Part shown: one piece after another, positions 37,001-44,254 of the stretch
Layout of the letters: every line of letters begins with the position of its first letter
Position numbering within the stretch: the first letter of the stretch is position 1
DNA from: an uncultured Clostridia bacterium
GTDB taxonomy: Bacteria > Bacillota > Clostridia > Saccharofermentanales > Saccharofermentanaceae
DNA length: 64,000 nucleotides
Reading direction: 5' to 3'
NCBI GenBank assembly: GCA_946537885.1
Contig: CAMNGC010000001.1
Coordinates: 209,829-273,828, forward strand
The notes under the pieces: generated by a model
Database searches by the model: none
What the model saw: only the letters and a program-made list of their open reading frames with translations
Told to the model about the DNA's origin: nothing
Translations under genes and position numbers: made by a program

Positions 37001-38158
37001 CATGGCACTGCAGAGGCGCTTCGGGCCGCGGGGATGATGGTAACGGATGTGGCCAAGATCCACGAATCTGACAGCAACAATACCATGTCTTTGCTGGAAA
37101 GCGGCAAGGTCAACTACATCATCTCAACCTCTGCCAAGGGCAGGCTCCCGGCCCGCGATTCCGTTAAGCTCAGAAGGCGTGCAGTCATGCTGGGAATTCC
37201 CTGCCTGACCGCGGTGGATACGGCTGATGCCTTGGCTGACTCCCTCATGAGCCGTTACAGCGAGATCAATACCGAGCTGGTAGATATCAATAATATGCGC
37301 GAGAAACGTCGTGTTATCCGTTTTACTAAGATGCAGGGAATAGGAAATGACTACATCTATATCGACTGTCTGGATAATATGGTATCTTCACCTGAGTCGC
37401 TGTCCGTCTATATGTCTGACAGGCATTTCGGAGTCGGAGGCGACGGCATCGTGCTTATCGCGCCCTCTAAAGTGGCGGATGCCCGAATGATCATGTATAA
37501 CCTCGACGGCTCTGAGGGAATGATGTGCGGCAACGCCATCCGATGCGTAGGTAAATATATGTATGATGTGGTCGGTCACAAGAGAAGGCACATGACCATC
37601 GAGACCAAGAGCGGCATCAAGAAGTTGGAACTGATGACTTCCGGTGATATTGTCCAGCGTGTAAAGGTGGATATGGGCAAGGCGATATTGGAGCCCTCTT
37701 TGATCCCCACGACCATTCCTGCAGACGATTCGGGTATTGCATTGGATCAGCCGCTTACTATTGACGGACAGAACTATAAGGTGACCTGCGTTTCCATGGG
37801 CAACCCTCACGCAGTAGTCTTCACGGATCTGGTGGATGCGCTGGATCTTGAGCATATCGGGCCGCTTTTCGAAAATGATCCTGCCTTCCCCGAGCGCGTT
37901 AATACCGAGTTCATCAAAGTGATAGATCCTCATACGCTGAAGATGAGAGTGTGGGAGAGAGGCTCGGGAGAGACCATGGCATGCGGTACCGGCGCCTGCG
38001 CTGCTGTGGTGGCGGCCTGCCTTAACGGTCACTGCCCCAAGGATGAGGATATCCGCGTGATCCTTAAAGGCGGCGACCTGATGATCCGTTATACCGACGA
38101 GGCGGTCTACATGACCGGTAACTGCGAGAAAGTGTTCACGGGCGAGATGGAGATCTGA
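34088..38158 (+). CDS. carB-dapF: Fusion: carbamoyl-phosphate synthase large subunit + diaminopimelate epimerase
   Basis: 1356 residues from ATG 34088 (AAGGGGTG upstream). Residues 1-1069 are a complete CarB. It has two homologous synthetase halves ([20 protein letters not shown] and [16 protein letters not shown]), each with an ATP-grasp fold, and a C-terminal MGS-like allosteric domain ([25 protein letters not shown]). From about residue 1076 a complete DapF follows: [15 protein letters not shown] start, active-site Cys in MMCGNAIRC and in MACGTGACA, and a normal C-terminus. There is no stop between them; frame continuity was checked codon by codon through 37262-37350. DapF turns LL-DAP into meso-DAP for peptidoglycan and lysine. 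An ATG at 37295 could allow separate DapF translation, but it has only a weak upstream site. A terminator follows at 38230. Confidence 0.95.
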   Translation: [1356 protein letters not shown]

Positions 38159-38229
38159 CAAAGCTATACCTCTTATATCGTGAAGGACTGCCGTTTTTAC
38201 ACCCCAACGGCAGAAGACCTTCGGTAAGG

Positions 38230-38269
38230 CATCGGGCAGCATTGAATCAGCGGCTGCCCGATGTTTTTT
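38230..38269 (+). terminator. Intrinsic terminator of the gltB-carB operon
   Basis: CATCGGGCAGC (38230-38240) pairs with GCTGCCCGATG (38253-38263), followed by TTTTTT. Confidence 0.9.
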
Positions 38270-38347
38270 ATGTTCTTCGCGAAAAGCTTGGGATAAAGCG
38301 TGAATTCTTTAAGCAAAAGCTTAAGCATGTTGCTTAAGAGTCTGCTT

Positions 38348-38371
38348 AAAAAAGAGAATATATTTTTCTCT
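38348..38371 (-). terminator. Terminator of the exoA/dapL-side transcript
   Basis: On the minus strand AGAGAA and TTCTCT form a six-pair stem around AAATATA, followed by six T, 27 bases past the exoA stop. The adjacent 38308-38347 holds repeated TTAAGC/GCTTAA units that could form further hairpins. Confidence 0.55.
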
Positions 38372-38397
38372 GTTTGAGTTCATATTTACTCTTCTTC

Positions 38398-39228
38398 TCA
38401 GATATCTATCTCCAGCATGATAGGCGTGTGATCCTGTCTGTCGCCGGAATCGATCATGCAGGACTTAAGGATCTTTTCCTTGATCCTGTCGCTGACTATA
38501 AAATAGTCGATCCTCCAGCCCGCATTATTGATCTTGCTGGTCTTTATCCTCTGACTCCACCAGGAATATACGGAAGGTATGTCGCCGTTAATGAATCTGA
38601 AGCTGTCGACAAAGCCTTTACTGAGCAGATTTGTAAAGCCCTCGCGCTCCTCGTCGGTAAAGCCGGCGGAATTGTGATTCGTGGCAGGATTTGCCAGATC
38701 GATCTCCTTATGGGCTACATTGAAATCACCGCAGGCGATGACAGGCTTTTTCTTATCAAGAGACGCAAGGTAATCGGCATAGCATCTATCCCAGATCTGC
38801 CTTTGAGGAAGCCTTTTAAGCTCATCTCCGGCATTGGGCGTATAGACATTTACCAGATAGAATCTATCGAATTCCAGTACAAGAAGTCGCCCCTCGTCAT
38901 CCATCGTATCGGGAGAATCTATGCGGGGCTTGTTTACCTCAGCCGGAAGCCCTTCGCGATAGAGGACCATGGTGCCGGCGTAACCTTTACGTGCCGGGGG
39001 ATTGGAACTGGTCCAAGCGATCTGATATCCGGGGAGGTAATCTGTCAGAAGCTTAAAGTGCTTTTCCGATGGCCCCTCGGGCGGCAGTTTGGTTTCCTGT
39101 ATCGATATGATGTCGGCATCCTCGCCGGCGATCTTACGCAGAACCTCCTGTGACAGAAGCGCTCTGGGTGAAGTTGAAGTCAGTGCCGCGTTAAGCGAAT
39201 CTATATTCCATGAGATCAGTTTTGTCAT
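38398..39228 (-). CDS. exoA: Exodeoxyribonuclease III / AP endonuclease
   Basis: 276 residues. Motifs of the Xth family in order: ISWNIDSL (Asn), IQETKLP (catalytic Glu), VYTPNAG, ACGDFNVAH (Asp/Asn), RIDYFIVS (Asp) and DHTPI (His). It acts in base-excision repair by cutting DNA at abasic sites and trimming 3' ends. The ATG is preceded by AAGGGG. It lies 63 bases downstream of dapL on the same strand and may be cotranscribed. Normal length. Confidence 0.93.
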   Translation of the reverse strand: MTKLISWNIDSLNAALTSTSPRALLSQEVLRKIAGEDADIISIQETKLPPEGPSEKHFKLLTDYLPGYQIAWTSSNPPARKGYAGTMVLYREGLPAEVNKPRIDSPDTMDDEGRLLVLEFDRFYLVNVYTPNAGDELKRLPQRQIWDRCYADYLASLDKKKPVIACGDFNVAHKEIDLANPATNHNSAGFTDEEREGFTNLLSKGFVDSFRFINGDIPSVYSWWSQRIKTSKINNAGWRIDYFIVSDRIKEKILKSCMIDSGDRQDHTPIMLEIDI

Positions 39229-39291
39229 ATGAAGGCCCCTTTTCGCTGAAGATTATTCCTGACTATTATACAGCAAAGAGAGGCCGGATCA

Positions 39292-40482
39292 TCACAGAAG
39301 CTTCCTAAGCCTTTGGACCGCTTTACACGTATTCTCATAAGTTCCGAAAGCTGTCAGTCGGAAGAAACCTTCGCCTGCCTGTCCGAAGCCCTCGCCGGGT
39401 GTTCCCACTATCTGAGCTTTATGAAGCAGCTTATCGAAAAAATCCCAGCTCCCGAGTCCGTCCGGGCACTCGAGCCAGATATAGGGCGAATTGATGCCGC
39501 CTGTGTAACGGATGGCAAGATCATCAAGAGCTGATGCGATAGTAGAAGCATTGCGGCGATAATAGTCGATGTTCTTTTGTAATTCGATGATGCCCTTATC
39601 GGACAGCGCGGCTTCGGCTGCTCTTTGCACGGGATAAGATACACCGTTAAATTTGGTAGCCTGTCTTCTTGACCAAAGAGCAGATAGCTGATGACCGTCT
39701 TCGCTTATAAGAGTATCCGGTATGATCGTCCAACCGCAGCGAACTCCCGTGAAGCCTGCGAATTTGGAGAAAGAACAGATCTCTATTGCACACTCCTCGG
39801 CGCCCGGGACAGAATAGATCGAGTGGGACAGATCTTCACTTATAAATGCCTCATATGCATTGTCGTAGATTATAAGAGAGCCGGTGTCAATTGCATAAGA
39901 GACCCAGGTCTCAAGCTGCTCCTGATCATAAGCTGCTCCGGTTGGATTATTGGGAGAACAAAGGTAGATCACGGCGGCTTCTATACCTGACGGTAATTCA
40001 TCAGGCATGGGAAGGAAGCCGTTATCCATATTGCCCGGCAGAAGATTTATGTGATTGCCGTTCATGAGATTCGAATCCACATATACAGGGTAGACCGGAT
40101 CGGGAATGATGATCTCATTATTACCCAGTATATCGACGATATTGCCGAGATCGCTCTTGGCGCCGTCTGACACGAATACAGACGAAGAAGAGATATTGAC
40201 TCCCAGATCTTTATAATGCGAGACGATGGCATCCTTTAAGAAATCATATCCGTATTCCGGCGGATAGCCTCTGAAGGTCTCGGCAGATCCCATCTCAAGG
40301 ACGGCCTGCTGCATTGCTTCAGTAATGACAGAAGGCAGCGGGAGAGTCACGTCTCCGATGCCGAGACGGATGATGTCCGCATCCGGGTGCCCCTTGGAAT
40401 AATCTCTTACACGGGCTGCGATATTCGAGAAGAGATAAGTCTGATTTATCCTGTCGAAATTATTATTGATCTTGATCCTCAT
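39292..40482 (-). CDS. dapL: LL-diaminopimelate aminotransferase
   Basis: 396 residues. A fold-type I PLP enzyme with [12 protein letters not shown] near the N-terminus, as in DapL, and [10 protein letters not shown]. The PLP lysine is in [16 protein letters not shown], with DNAYEAFI upstream. DapL converts tetrahydrodipicolinate directly to LL-DAP, bypassing acylated intermediates. The next step, LL-DAP to meso-DAP, needs DapF, which is fused to CarB in the facing operon. The ATG overlaps the pyrG stop by four bases. Normal length; other aminotransferases of this class are possible but less likely. Confidence 0.9.
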   Translation of the reverse strand: MRIKINNNFDRINQTYLFSNIAARVRDYSKGHPDADIIRLGIGDVTLPLPSVITEAMQQAVLEMGSAETFRGYPPEYGYDFLKDAIVSHYKDLGVNISSSSVFVSDGAKSDLGNIVDILGNNEIIIPDPVYPVYVDSNLMNGNHINLLPGNMDNGFLPMPDELPSGIEAAVIYLCSPNNPTGAAYDQEQLETWVSYAIDTGSLIIYDNAYEAFISEDLSHSIYSVPGAEECAIEICSFSKFAGFTGVRCGWTIIPDTLISEDGHQLSALWSRRQATKFNGVSYPVQRAAEAALSDKGIIELQKNIDYYRRNASTIASALDDLAIRYTGGINSPYIWLECPDGLGSWDFFDKLLHKAQIVGTPGEGFGQAGEGFFRLTAFGTYENTCKAVQRLRKLL

Positions 40483-42095
40483 AATGATACTCCGTTCTTT
40501 TTGTTGATAGCAGCCGAGACAAGTCCTGCGAAAAGCGGATGAGGCTTGTTGGGACGACTCTTGAATTCGGGATGAAACTGCACACCCACATAGAAGGCTT
40601 TATCGGAATACTCGACGGTCTCCACAAGCCTTCCATCAGGCGAGAATCCGCTTAAAGTAAGGCCTGCTGCCTGAAGTGATTCTCTGTAGTCGTTATTAAA
40701 TTCGTATCTGTGACGGTGTCTCTCATTGATACTGTCAATGCCGTAACATTTTTCCATTACGCTACCGGCTTTTATGCTGCAGGGATAGCTCCCGAGTCTC
40801 AGTGTTCCGCCCATATCGATATCGCTGCTTTGCCCCGGCATAAAATCGATCACCTTGTAGGGGGAATTCTCGTCGAATTCGTTGGAGTTGGCGTCTGTCA
40901 TATGTGCAAGGTCGCGGGCTGCCTCGATAACGATTATCTGCATGCCCAGGCAGATGCCGAGGCAGGGGATATCATTCTCGCGCGCATATCGAGCAGTGGT
41001 GATCATTCCCTCGATGCCTCTTTGACCGAAGCCGCCGGGGATAACTATACCGTCCAAAGAGCCGAGTATGGATGAAGCGTTGGTATAGTCAATCGTCTCA
41101 GAATCGATCCATTCGATCTTCACTTCGCTTCCGCATGCAAAGCCTGCATGATGAAGCGCTTCGGCAACCGACAGATAAGCATCGTGAAGTTGTACATATT
41201 TGCCGACGATCCCGATGCTGCAAAGGCCCTTCAGATTGCGGATGGATTCGATCAGGCTCTTCCATTCGCCTAAGTCGGGAGCGGGAAGATCCAGCTTCAG
41301 TTCACGGCAGACGATATCGGACATGCAGGACTTTTCGAGCATAAGAGGAGCCTCATATAGGATGGGGAGAGTAAGATTCTCGATGACGCAATCTTCCTTC
41401 ACATTGCAGAAATGAGCGATCTTCGTCAAAACGTTGCTGTCTTCGATGGGTTCATCGGTCCTTAGCACGATTATGTCAGGGGAGATGCCCATGCCCTGAA
41501 GCTCCTTGACGGAATGCTGAGTGGGTTTGGATTTGTGTTCACCTGACGCCTTAAGATAGGGGACAAGGGTGACGTGGATATATAGCGAATTGTCGCGACC
41601 GACTTCGTTGCCCACCTGTCTTATCGCTTCGATAAAGGGCTGGCTCTCGATATCACCTGTAGTGCCCCCGACTTCTGTTATTACAACATCGGCATTACTC
41701 TTAAGACCGACATTATAAATGAAGCGTTTTATCTCGTCCGTAATATGCGGAATGATCTGAACTGTCTTTCCGAGATACTCGCCGCGCCTCTCCTTTGCAA
41801 TGACATTGGAATAGACTTTGCCTGTTGTCAGATTTGAATATTTGTTAAGATCCTCGTCAATGAATCTCTCGTAGTGACCAAGATCCAGGTCAGTCTCGGC
41901 TCCGTCCTCGGTCACGTAAACCTCGCCGTGCTGATAAGGACTCATGGTTCCGGGGTCGACATTGATGTAGGGATCGAGCTTTTGGGCGGCGACTTTAAGT
42001 CCTCTCATCTTAAGTAATCTTCCCAGAGATGCCGCAGTAATTCCCTTACCGAGTCCCGAGACGACTCCGCCTGTTACAAAGATATATTTGGTCAT
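40479..42095 (-). CDS. pyrG: CTP synthase
   Basis: 538 residues, full length. The N-terminal synthetase domain begins [19 protein letters not shown] with the P-loop, followed by [19 protein letters not shown]. The C-terminal class I glutaminase has CLGICLGMQ (nucleophile Cys) and VQFHPEF. It aminates UTP to CTP using glutamine. The gene lies 15 bases after the ANTAR gene and overlaps dapL, so glnA-ANTAR-pyrG-dapL form a probable operon. That would place it under the glnA leader attenuator. Confidence 0.97.
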   Translation of the reverse strand: MTKYIFVTGGVVSGLGKGITAASLGRLLKMRGLKVAAQKLDPYINVDPGTMSPYQHGEVYVTEDGAETDLDLGHYERFIDEDLNKYSNLTTGKVYSNVIAKERRGEYLGKTVQIIPHITDEIKRFIYNVGLKSNADVVITEVGGTTGDIESQPFIEAIRQVGNEVGRDNSLYIHVTLVPYLKASGEHKSKPTQHSVKELQGMGISPDIIVLRTDEPIEDSNVLTKIAHFCNVKEDCVIENLTLPILYEAPLMLEKSCMSDIVCRELKLDLPAPDLGEWKSLIESIRNLKGLCSIGIVGKYVQLHDAYLSVAEALHHAGFACGSEVKIEWIDSETIDYTNASSILGSLDGIVIPGGFGQRGIEGMITTARYARENDIPCLGICLGMQIIVIEAARDLAHMTDANSNEFDENSPYKVIDFMPGQSSDIDMGGTLRLGSYPCSIKAGSVMEKCYGIDSINERHRHRYEFNNDYRESLQAAGLTLSGFSPDGRLVETVEYSDKAFYVGVQFHPEFKSRPNKPHPLFAGLVSAAINKKNGVSL

Positions 42096-42110
42096 GTCTT
42101 TTTCCTCCGA

Positions 42111-42698
42111 CTATGGATTGGTATATTCGCTGATTATCCGATCGGCTACGGCGCGTTTTGTGCTTCGCGTATCCATTGCCATTTTCTCGATCCTTTTATG
42201 TGCCTCGTTCTCTGTAAGTCCAAGATTCTCTATCAACAGGAGTTTAGCTCTGTTAACCGTTTTTATATCGATCATCTTCTGCTCGAAAGAGTCCGTCTTC
42301 TCCTGCATCTTCATAAGGCGCTTTCTTGTGGCGCACATGAGCTTAAGCGACTGTCTGACCGCCGCTCTCGATGTCGGCTTGGACAAGGTCAGCACACCGT
42401 AGTCTTCGGCCTTGCTGTTGATCTCATCATAAAGCTCTTCTTTGACGCAGAGCATTACTACGCTGTTGCTGTCGGCACCGGTGTCTATGGCAAAGTTGAC
42501 GCCCATCTCATCAGGCAACGGCGTATTGACAATGATGATGTCTCTGTCTGTCTCAAGTAGCGCTCTTCTGGCAGAACCGACGTCTCTTACCACCGTGACC
42601 GGTGAATATTCTTCGGGAGGAAGAAGGGAGGTTAAGATGGTCGTGAACTTATCGTTAGCTGATACTATCAATACGCTGTAAGTAAATTCTTTGAGCAT
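42111..42698 (-). CDS. ANTAR-domain antitermination regulator with pseudo-receiver
   Basis: 195 residues. The N-terminal ~120 residues have a response-regulator fold (YSVLIVSANDK, then RDIIIVNTPLPDEMG), but the phospho-acceptor Asp is replaced by Asn58. The conserved Lys in LSKP is kept. A coiled linker leads to a C-terminal ANTAR domain (about 142-192, NRAKLLLIENLGLTENEAHKR) with the typical Ala/Arg helix ending. ANTAR proteins bind RNA hairpins with hexaloops and prevent termination. It lies 35 bases after glnA, and the glnA, gltB and glnN leaders hold candidate targets. The altered acceptor means control by ordinary phosphorelay is unlikely; protein or ligand binding is inferred. Confidence 0.85.
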   Translation of the reverse strand: MLKEFTYSVLIVSANDKFTTILTSLLPPEEYSPVTVVRDVGSARRALLETDRDIIIVNTPLPDEMGVNFAIDTGADSNSVVMLCVKEELYDEINSKAEDYGVLTLSKPTSRAAVRQSLKLMCATRKRLMKMQEKTDSFEQKMIDIKTVNRAKLLLIENLGLTENEAHKRIEKMAMDTRSTKRAVADRIISEYTNP

Positions 42699-42733
42699 TT
42701 TATTCCCTCCCTTCCTTAAGATTTATCTGACGT

Positions 42734-43933
42734 TTATCGGTCTTCGCTGTAACACTTTAAGATGTAATCATCGAAAAGCTTTTTTATGAATTCGCTTTCT
42801 TCTGCCGCCTTGATGGCCTCCTTCAGGTCTGCCGGAAGTCTCTTTCTGATAATGGAAGCATCGGCTGTAGAATTGACGGGCGGTTCCAGCTCGAGATCGG
42901 AATTGATGCCATCCATGGCAGCCTCGATTATCAGGGCATAGTCCAAATATGGATTGGATAGACCGTCGGGTGATCTAAGCTGTGCATAGTGATGTATTCC
43001 TCTAACAGGCGGGATGCCGATAAGCTGACCTCTGTTCTCTCTTGACCAGGTGATATATCTGGGAGCGCTTCCTTCGCCTAATCTCTTGTAAGAATCGGCA
43101 GAAGGATTGAAGAAGAGGGTTGATTCATAAACATGCTTTAGCACGCCTGCGATGGCGGCAGGCTGCACCTGCTTTCCGTCGGCGGAATCAGCTCTGAAAT
43201 TGATATGAAATCCGCTTCCCGGAGCATCGTCAAGTGGCTTGGGATCGAAGTTGGCTGAGAAGCCGTGCCTGGCCGCTATAGTCCTGACGACATTGCGGAA
43301 GGTCATCGTATGATCCGCAGCTGTCAGGGCGTCTGAACTTCTGAAGTCGATCTCATTTTGTCCCGGGCCTGCCTCATGGTGAGAATTGACGGGGATAACA
43401 CCCATTCTCTCAAGTGTCAGGCATATCTCTCTTCTTACATTCTCACCCTTATCCAGGGGGGCGATATCCATGTAGCCTGCTCTGTCGCAGGGGATCTTTG
43501 TGGAGTTTCCTTCCTCGTCTGTCTTAAACAGATAGAATTCCATTCTGGAACCGAACTTAAAGCTTATGCCTTTTTCTTCGGCTCTTCTGATTGCTTCCTT
43601 AAGAATATATCTGGAATATCTTTTTACCGGTTCGCCGCTGTGAGTCTTGATATCACAGAACATTCTGATGACCTTGCCGTTTTCAGGTCTCCAGGGTAGG
43701 AGAGCCGTCGTGCCGGGATCGGGATGCAGATAAAGATCCGGTGTGCTTTCCTCATCGAAGCCCTTTATAAATGATGCATTGAAGGGGAGACCTTCTTTAA
43801 GGACTCTCTCTATATCATTTGCCATTACCGAAATGTTCTTAGTTACTCCGTAGATGTCGCAGAAAGTCAAGCGAACGAACTTAATGTCTTCTTCCTCGAT
43901 ATACTGCATGAATTCGCTCGGTGTACAGTTCAT
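42734..43933 (-). CDS. glnA: Short type I glutamine synthetase
   Basis: 399 residues, about 45 fewer than typical GSI. Metal and substrate motifs: RMEFYLF (about 130-136), HHEAGPGQNEIDF (185-197), GSGFHINF (239-246, for the usual SGMH), SRENRGQLIGIPPVRG (297-312) and QLRSPD (319-323). The Arg found at the IRIP position in classical GSI is Gly here (LIGIPP), while other active-site Arg residues remain. The regulatory adenylylation loop is absent. It should make glutamine from glutamate and ammonium, but the changes leave room for a modified substrate or kinetics. The leader at 43958-44017 is an ANTAR-type attenuator. It is divergent from glnN. Confidence 0.88.
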   Translation of the reverse strand: MNCTPSEFMQYIEEEDIKFVRLTFCDIYGVTKNISVMANDIERVLKEGLPFNASFIKGFDEESTPDLYLHPDPGTTALLPWRPENGKVIRMFCDIKTHSGEPVKRYSRYILKEAIRRAEEKGISFKFGSRMEFYLFKTDEEGNSTKIPCDRAGYMDIAPLDKGENVRREICLTLERMGVIPVNSHHEAGPGQNEIDFRSSDALTAADHTMTFRNVVRTIAARHGFSANFDPKPLDDAPGSGFHINFRADSADGKQVQPAAIAGVLKHVYESTLFFNPSADSYKRLGEGSAPRYITWSRENRGQLIGIPPVRGIHHYAQLRSPDGLSNPYLDYALIIEAAMDGINSDLELEPPVNSTADASIIRKRLPADLKEAIKAAEESEFIKKLFDDYILKCYSEDR

Positions 43934-43957
43934 GTTATCCCTCCGTCATTATCTGCT

Positions 43958-44017
43958 AAAAGAAAAGGCGCCCATCCATGGCGGGATTATCCGTCATAGA
44001 TGAACGCCATTGTTCAT
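43958..44017 (-). promoter_or_regulatory. Leader attenuator of glnA with two ANTAR-type hexaloops
   Basis: On the minus strand, hairpin 1 (44017-44000) has arms ATGAAC/GTTCAT and loop AATGGC (A1, G4). A second potential hairpin (43982-43968) has arms CGCC/GGGCG with one bulged G and loop ATGGAT (also A1, G4). A perfect 10-pair terminator stem forms between GGCGTTCATC (44008-43999) and GATGGGCGCC (43976-43967), followed by TTTTCTTTT. Its two arms use bases of both small hairpins, so the states are mutually exclusive. This matches the two-hairpin ANTAR model. Confidence 0.75.
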
Positions 44018-44023
44018 GTGTAA

Positions 44024-44052
44024 AAGCTATCACTTAACGAAAATGTTGTCAA
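44024..44052 (-). promoter_or_regulatory. Promoter of the glnA-ANTAR operon
   Basis: On the minus strand TTGACA (44052-44047) and TAGCTT (44029-44024) are separated by 17 bp. The start near 44017 coincides with the first leader hairpin. Confidence 0.75.
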
Positions 44053-44124
44053 TCATCTGCCGGACGCATTTGAGCGGATTTTCTGATTGTTTTTTGACTC
44101 AAGCGAAATTTTTCGATCAGGATG

Positions 44125-44153
44125 TTGACAAGTCGGAAATCGAGCGATATTAT
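44125..44153 (+). promoter_or_regulatory. Promoter of glnN
   Basis: TTGACA (44125-44130) and TATTAT (44148-44153) with a 17-bp spacer, start near 44160. The glnA/glnN intergenic region 43934-44254 is thus fully occupied by two promoters and two leader attenuators. Confidence 0.8.
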
Positions 44154-44176
44154 CTGTGCCATAAGCAAAGACAAAC

Positions 44177-44216
44177 GGCAAAGACGCCATAGACTATCAG
44201 GTCTGTGGCGTCTTTT
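44177..44216 (+). promoter_or_regulatory. Leader attenuator of glnN
   Basis: A 15-pair terminator stem forms between 44180-44194 and 44201-44215 (loop TATCAG) and runs into T residues, 38 bases before the ATG. The first six bases of its 5' arm, AAAGAC (A1, G4), are flanked by GGC (44177-44179) and GCC (44186-44188), giving a competing small hexaloop hairpin. The small hairpin has only three firm pairs. GCAAAGAC occurs twice in the leader. Confidence 0.55.
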
Positions 44217-44254
44217 TATTTGTCCGAAGCATACGAGAAAAGGAGTGATGCAAA

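Noticed and set aside
37295..38158. Separate dapF gene starting at the internal ATG
   Set aside because: The ATG is in frame but has only a weak upstream site and there is no stop before it, so a fused product is the simpler reading; internal initiation is left open.
44010..44192. Open frame in the glnA/glnN intergenic region
   Set aside because: The region is accounted for by two promoters and two leader hairpins, and the frame has no ribosome site or known similarity.
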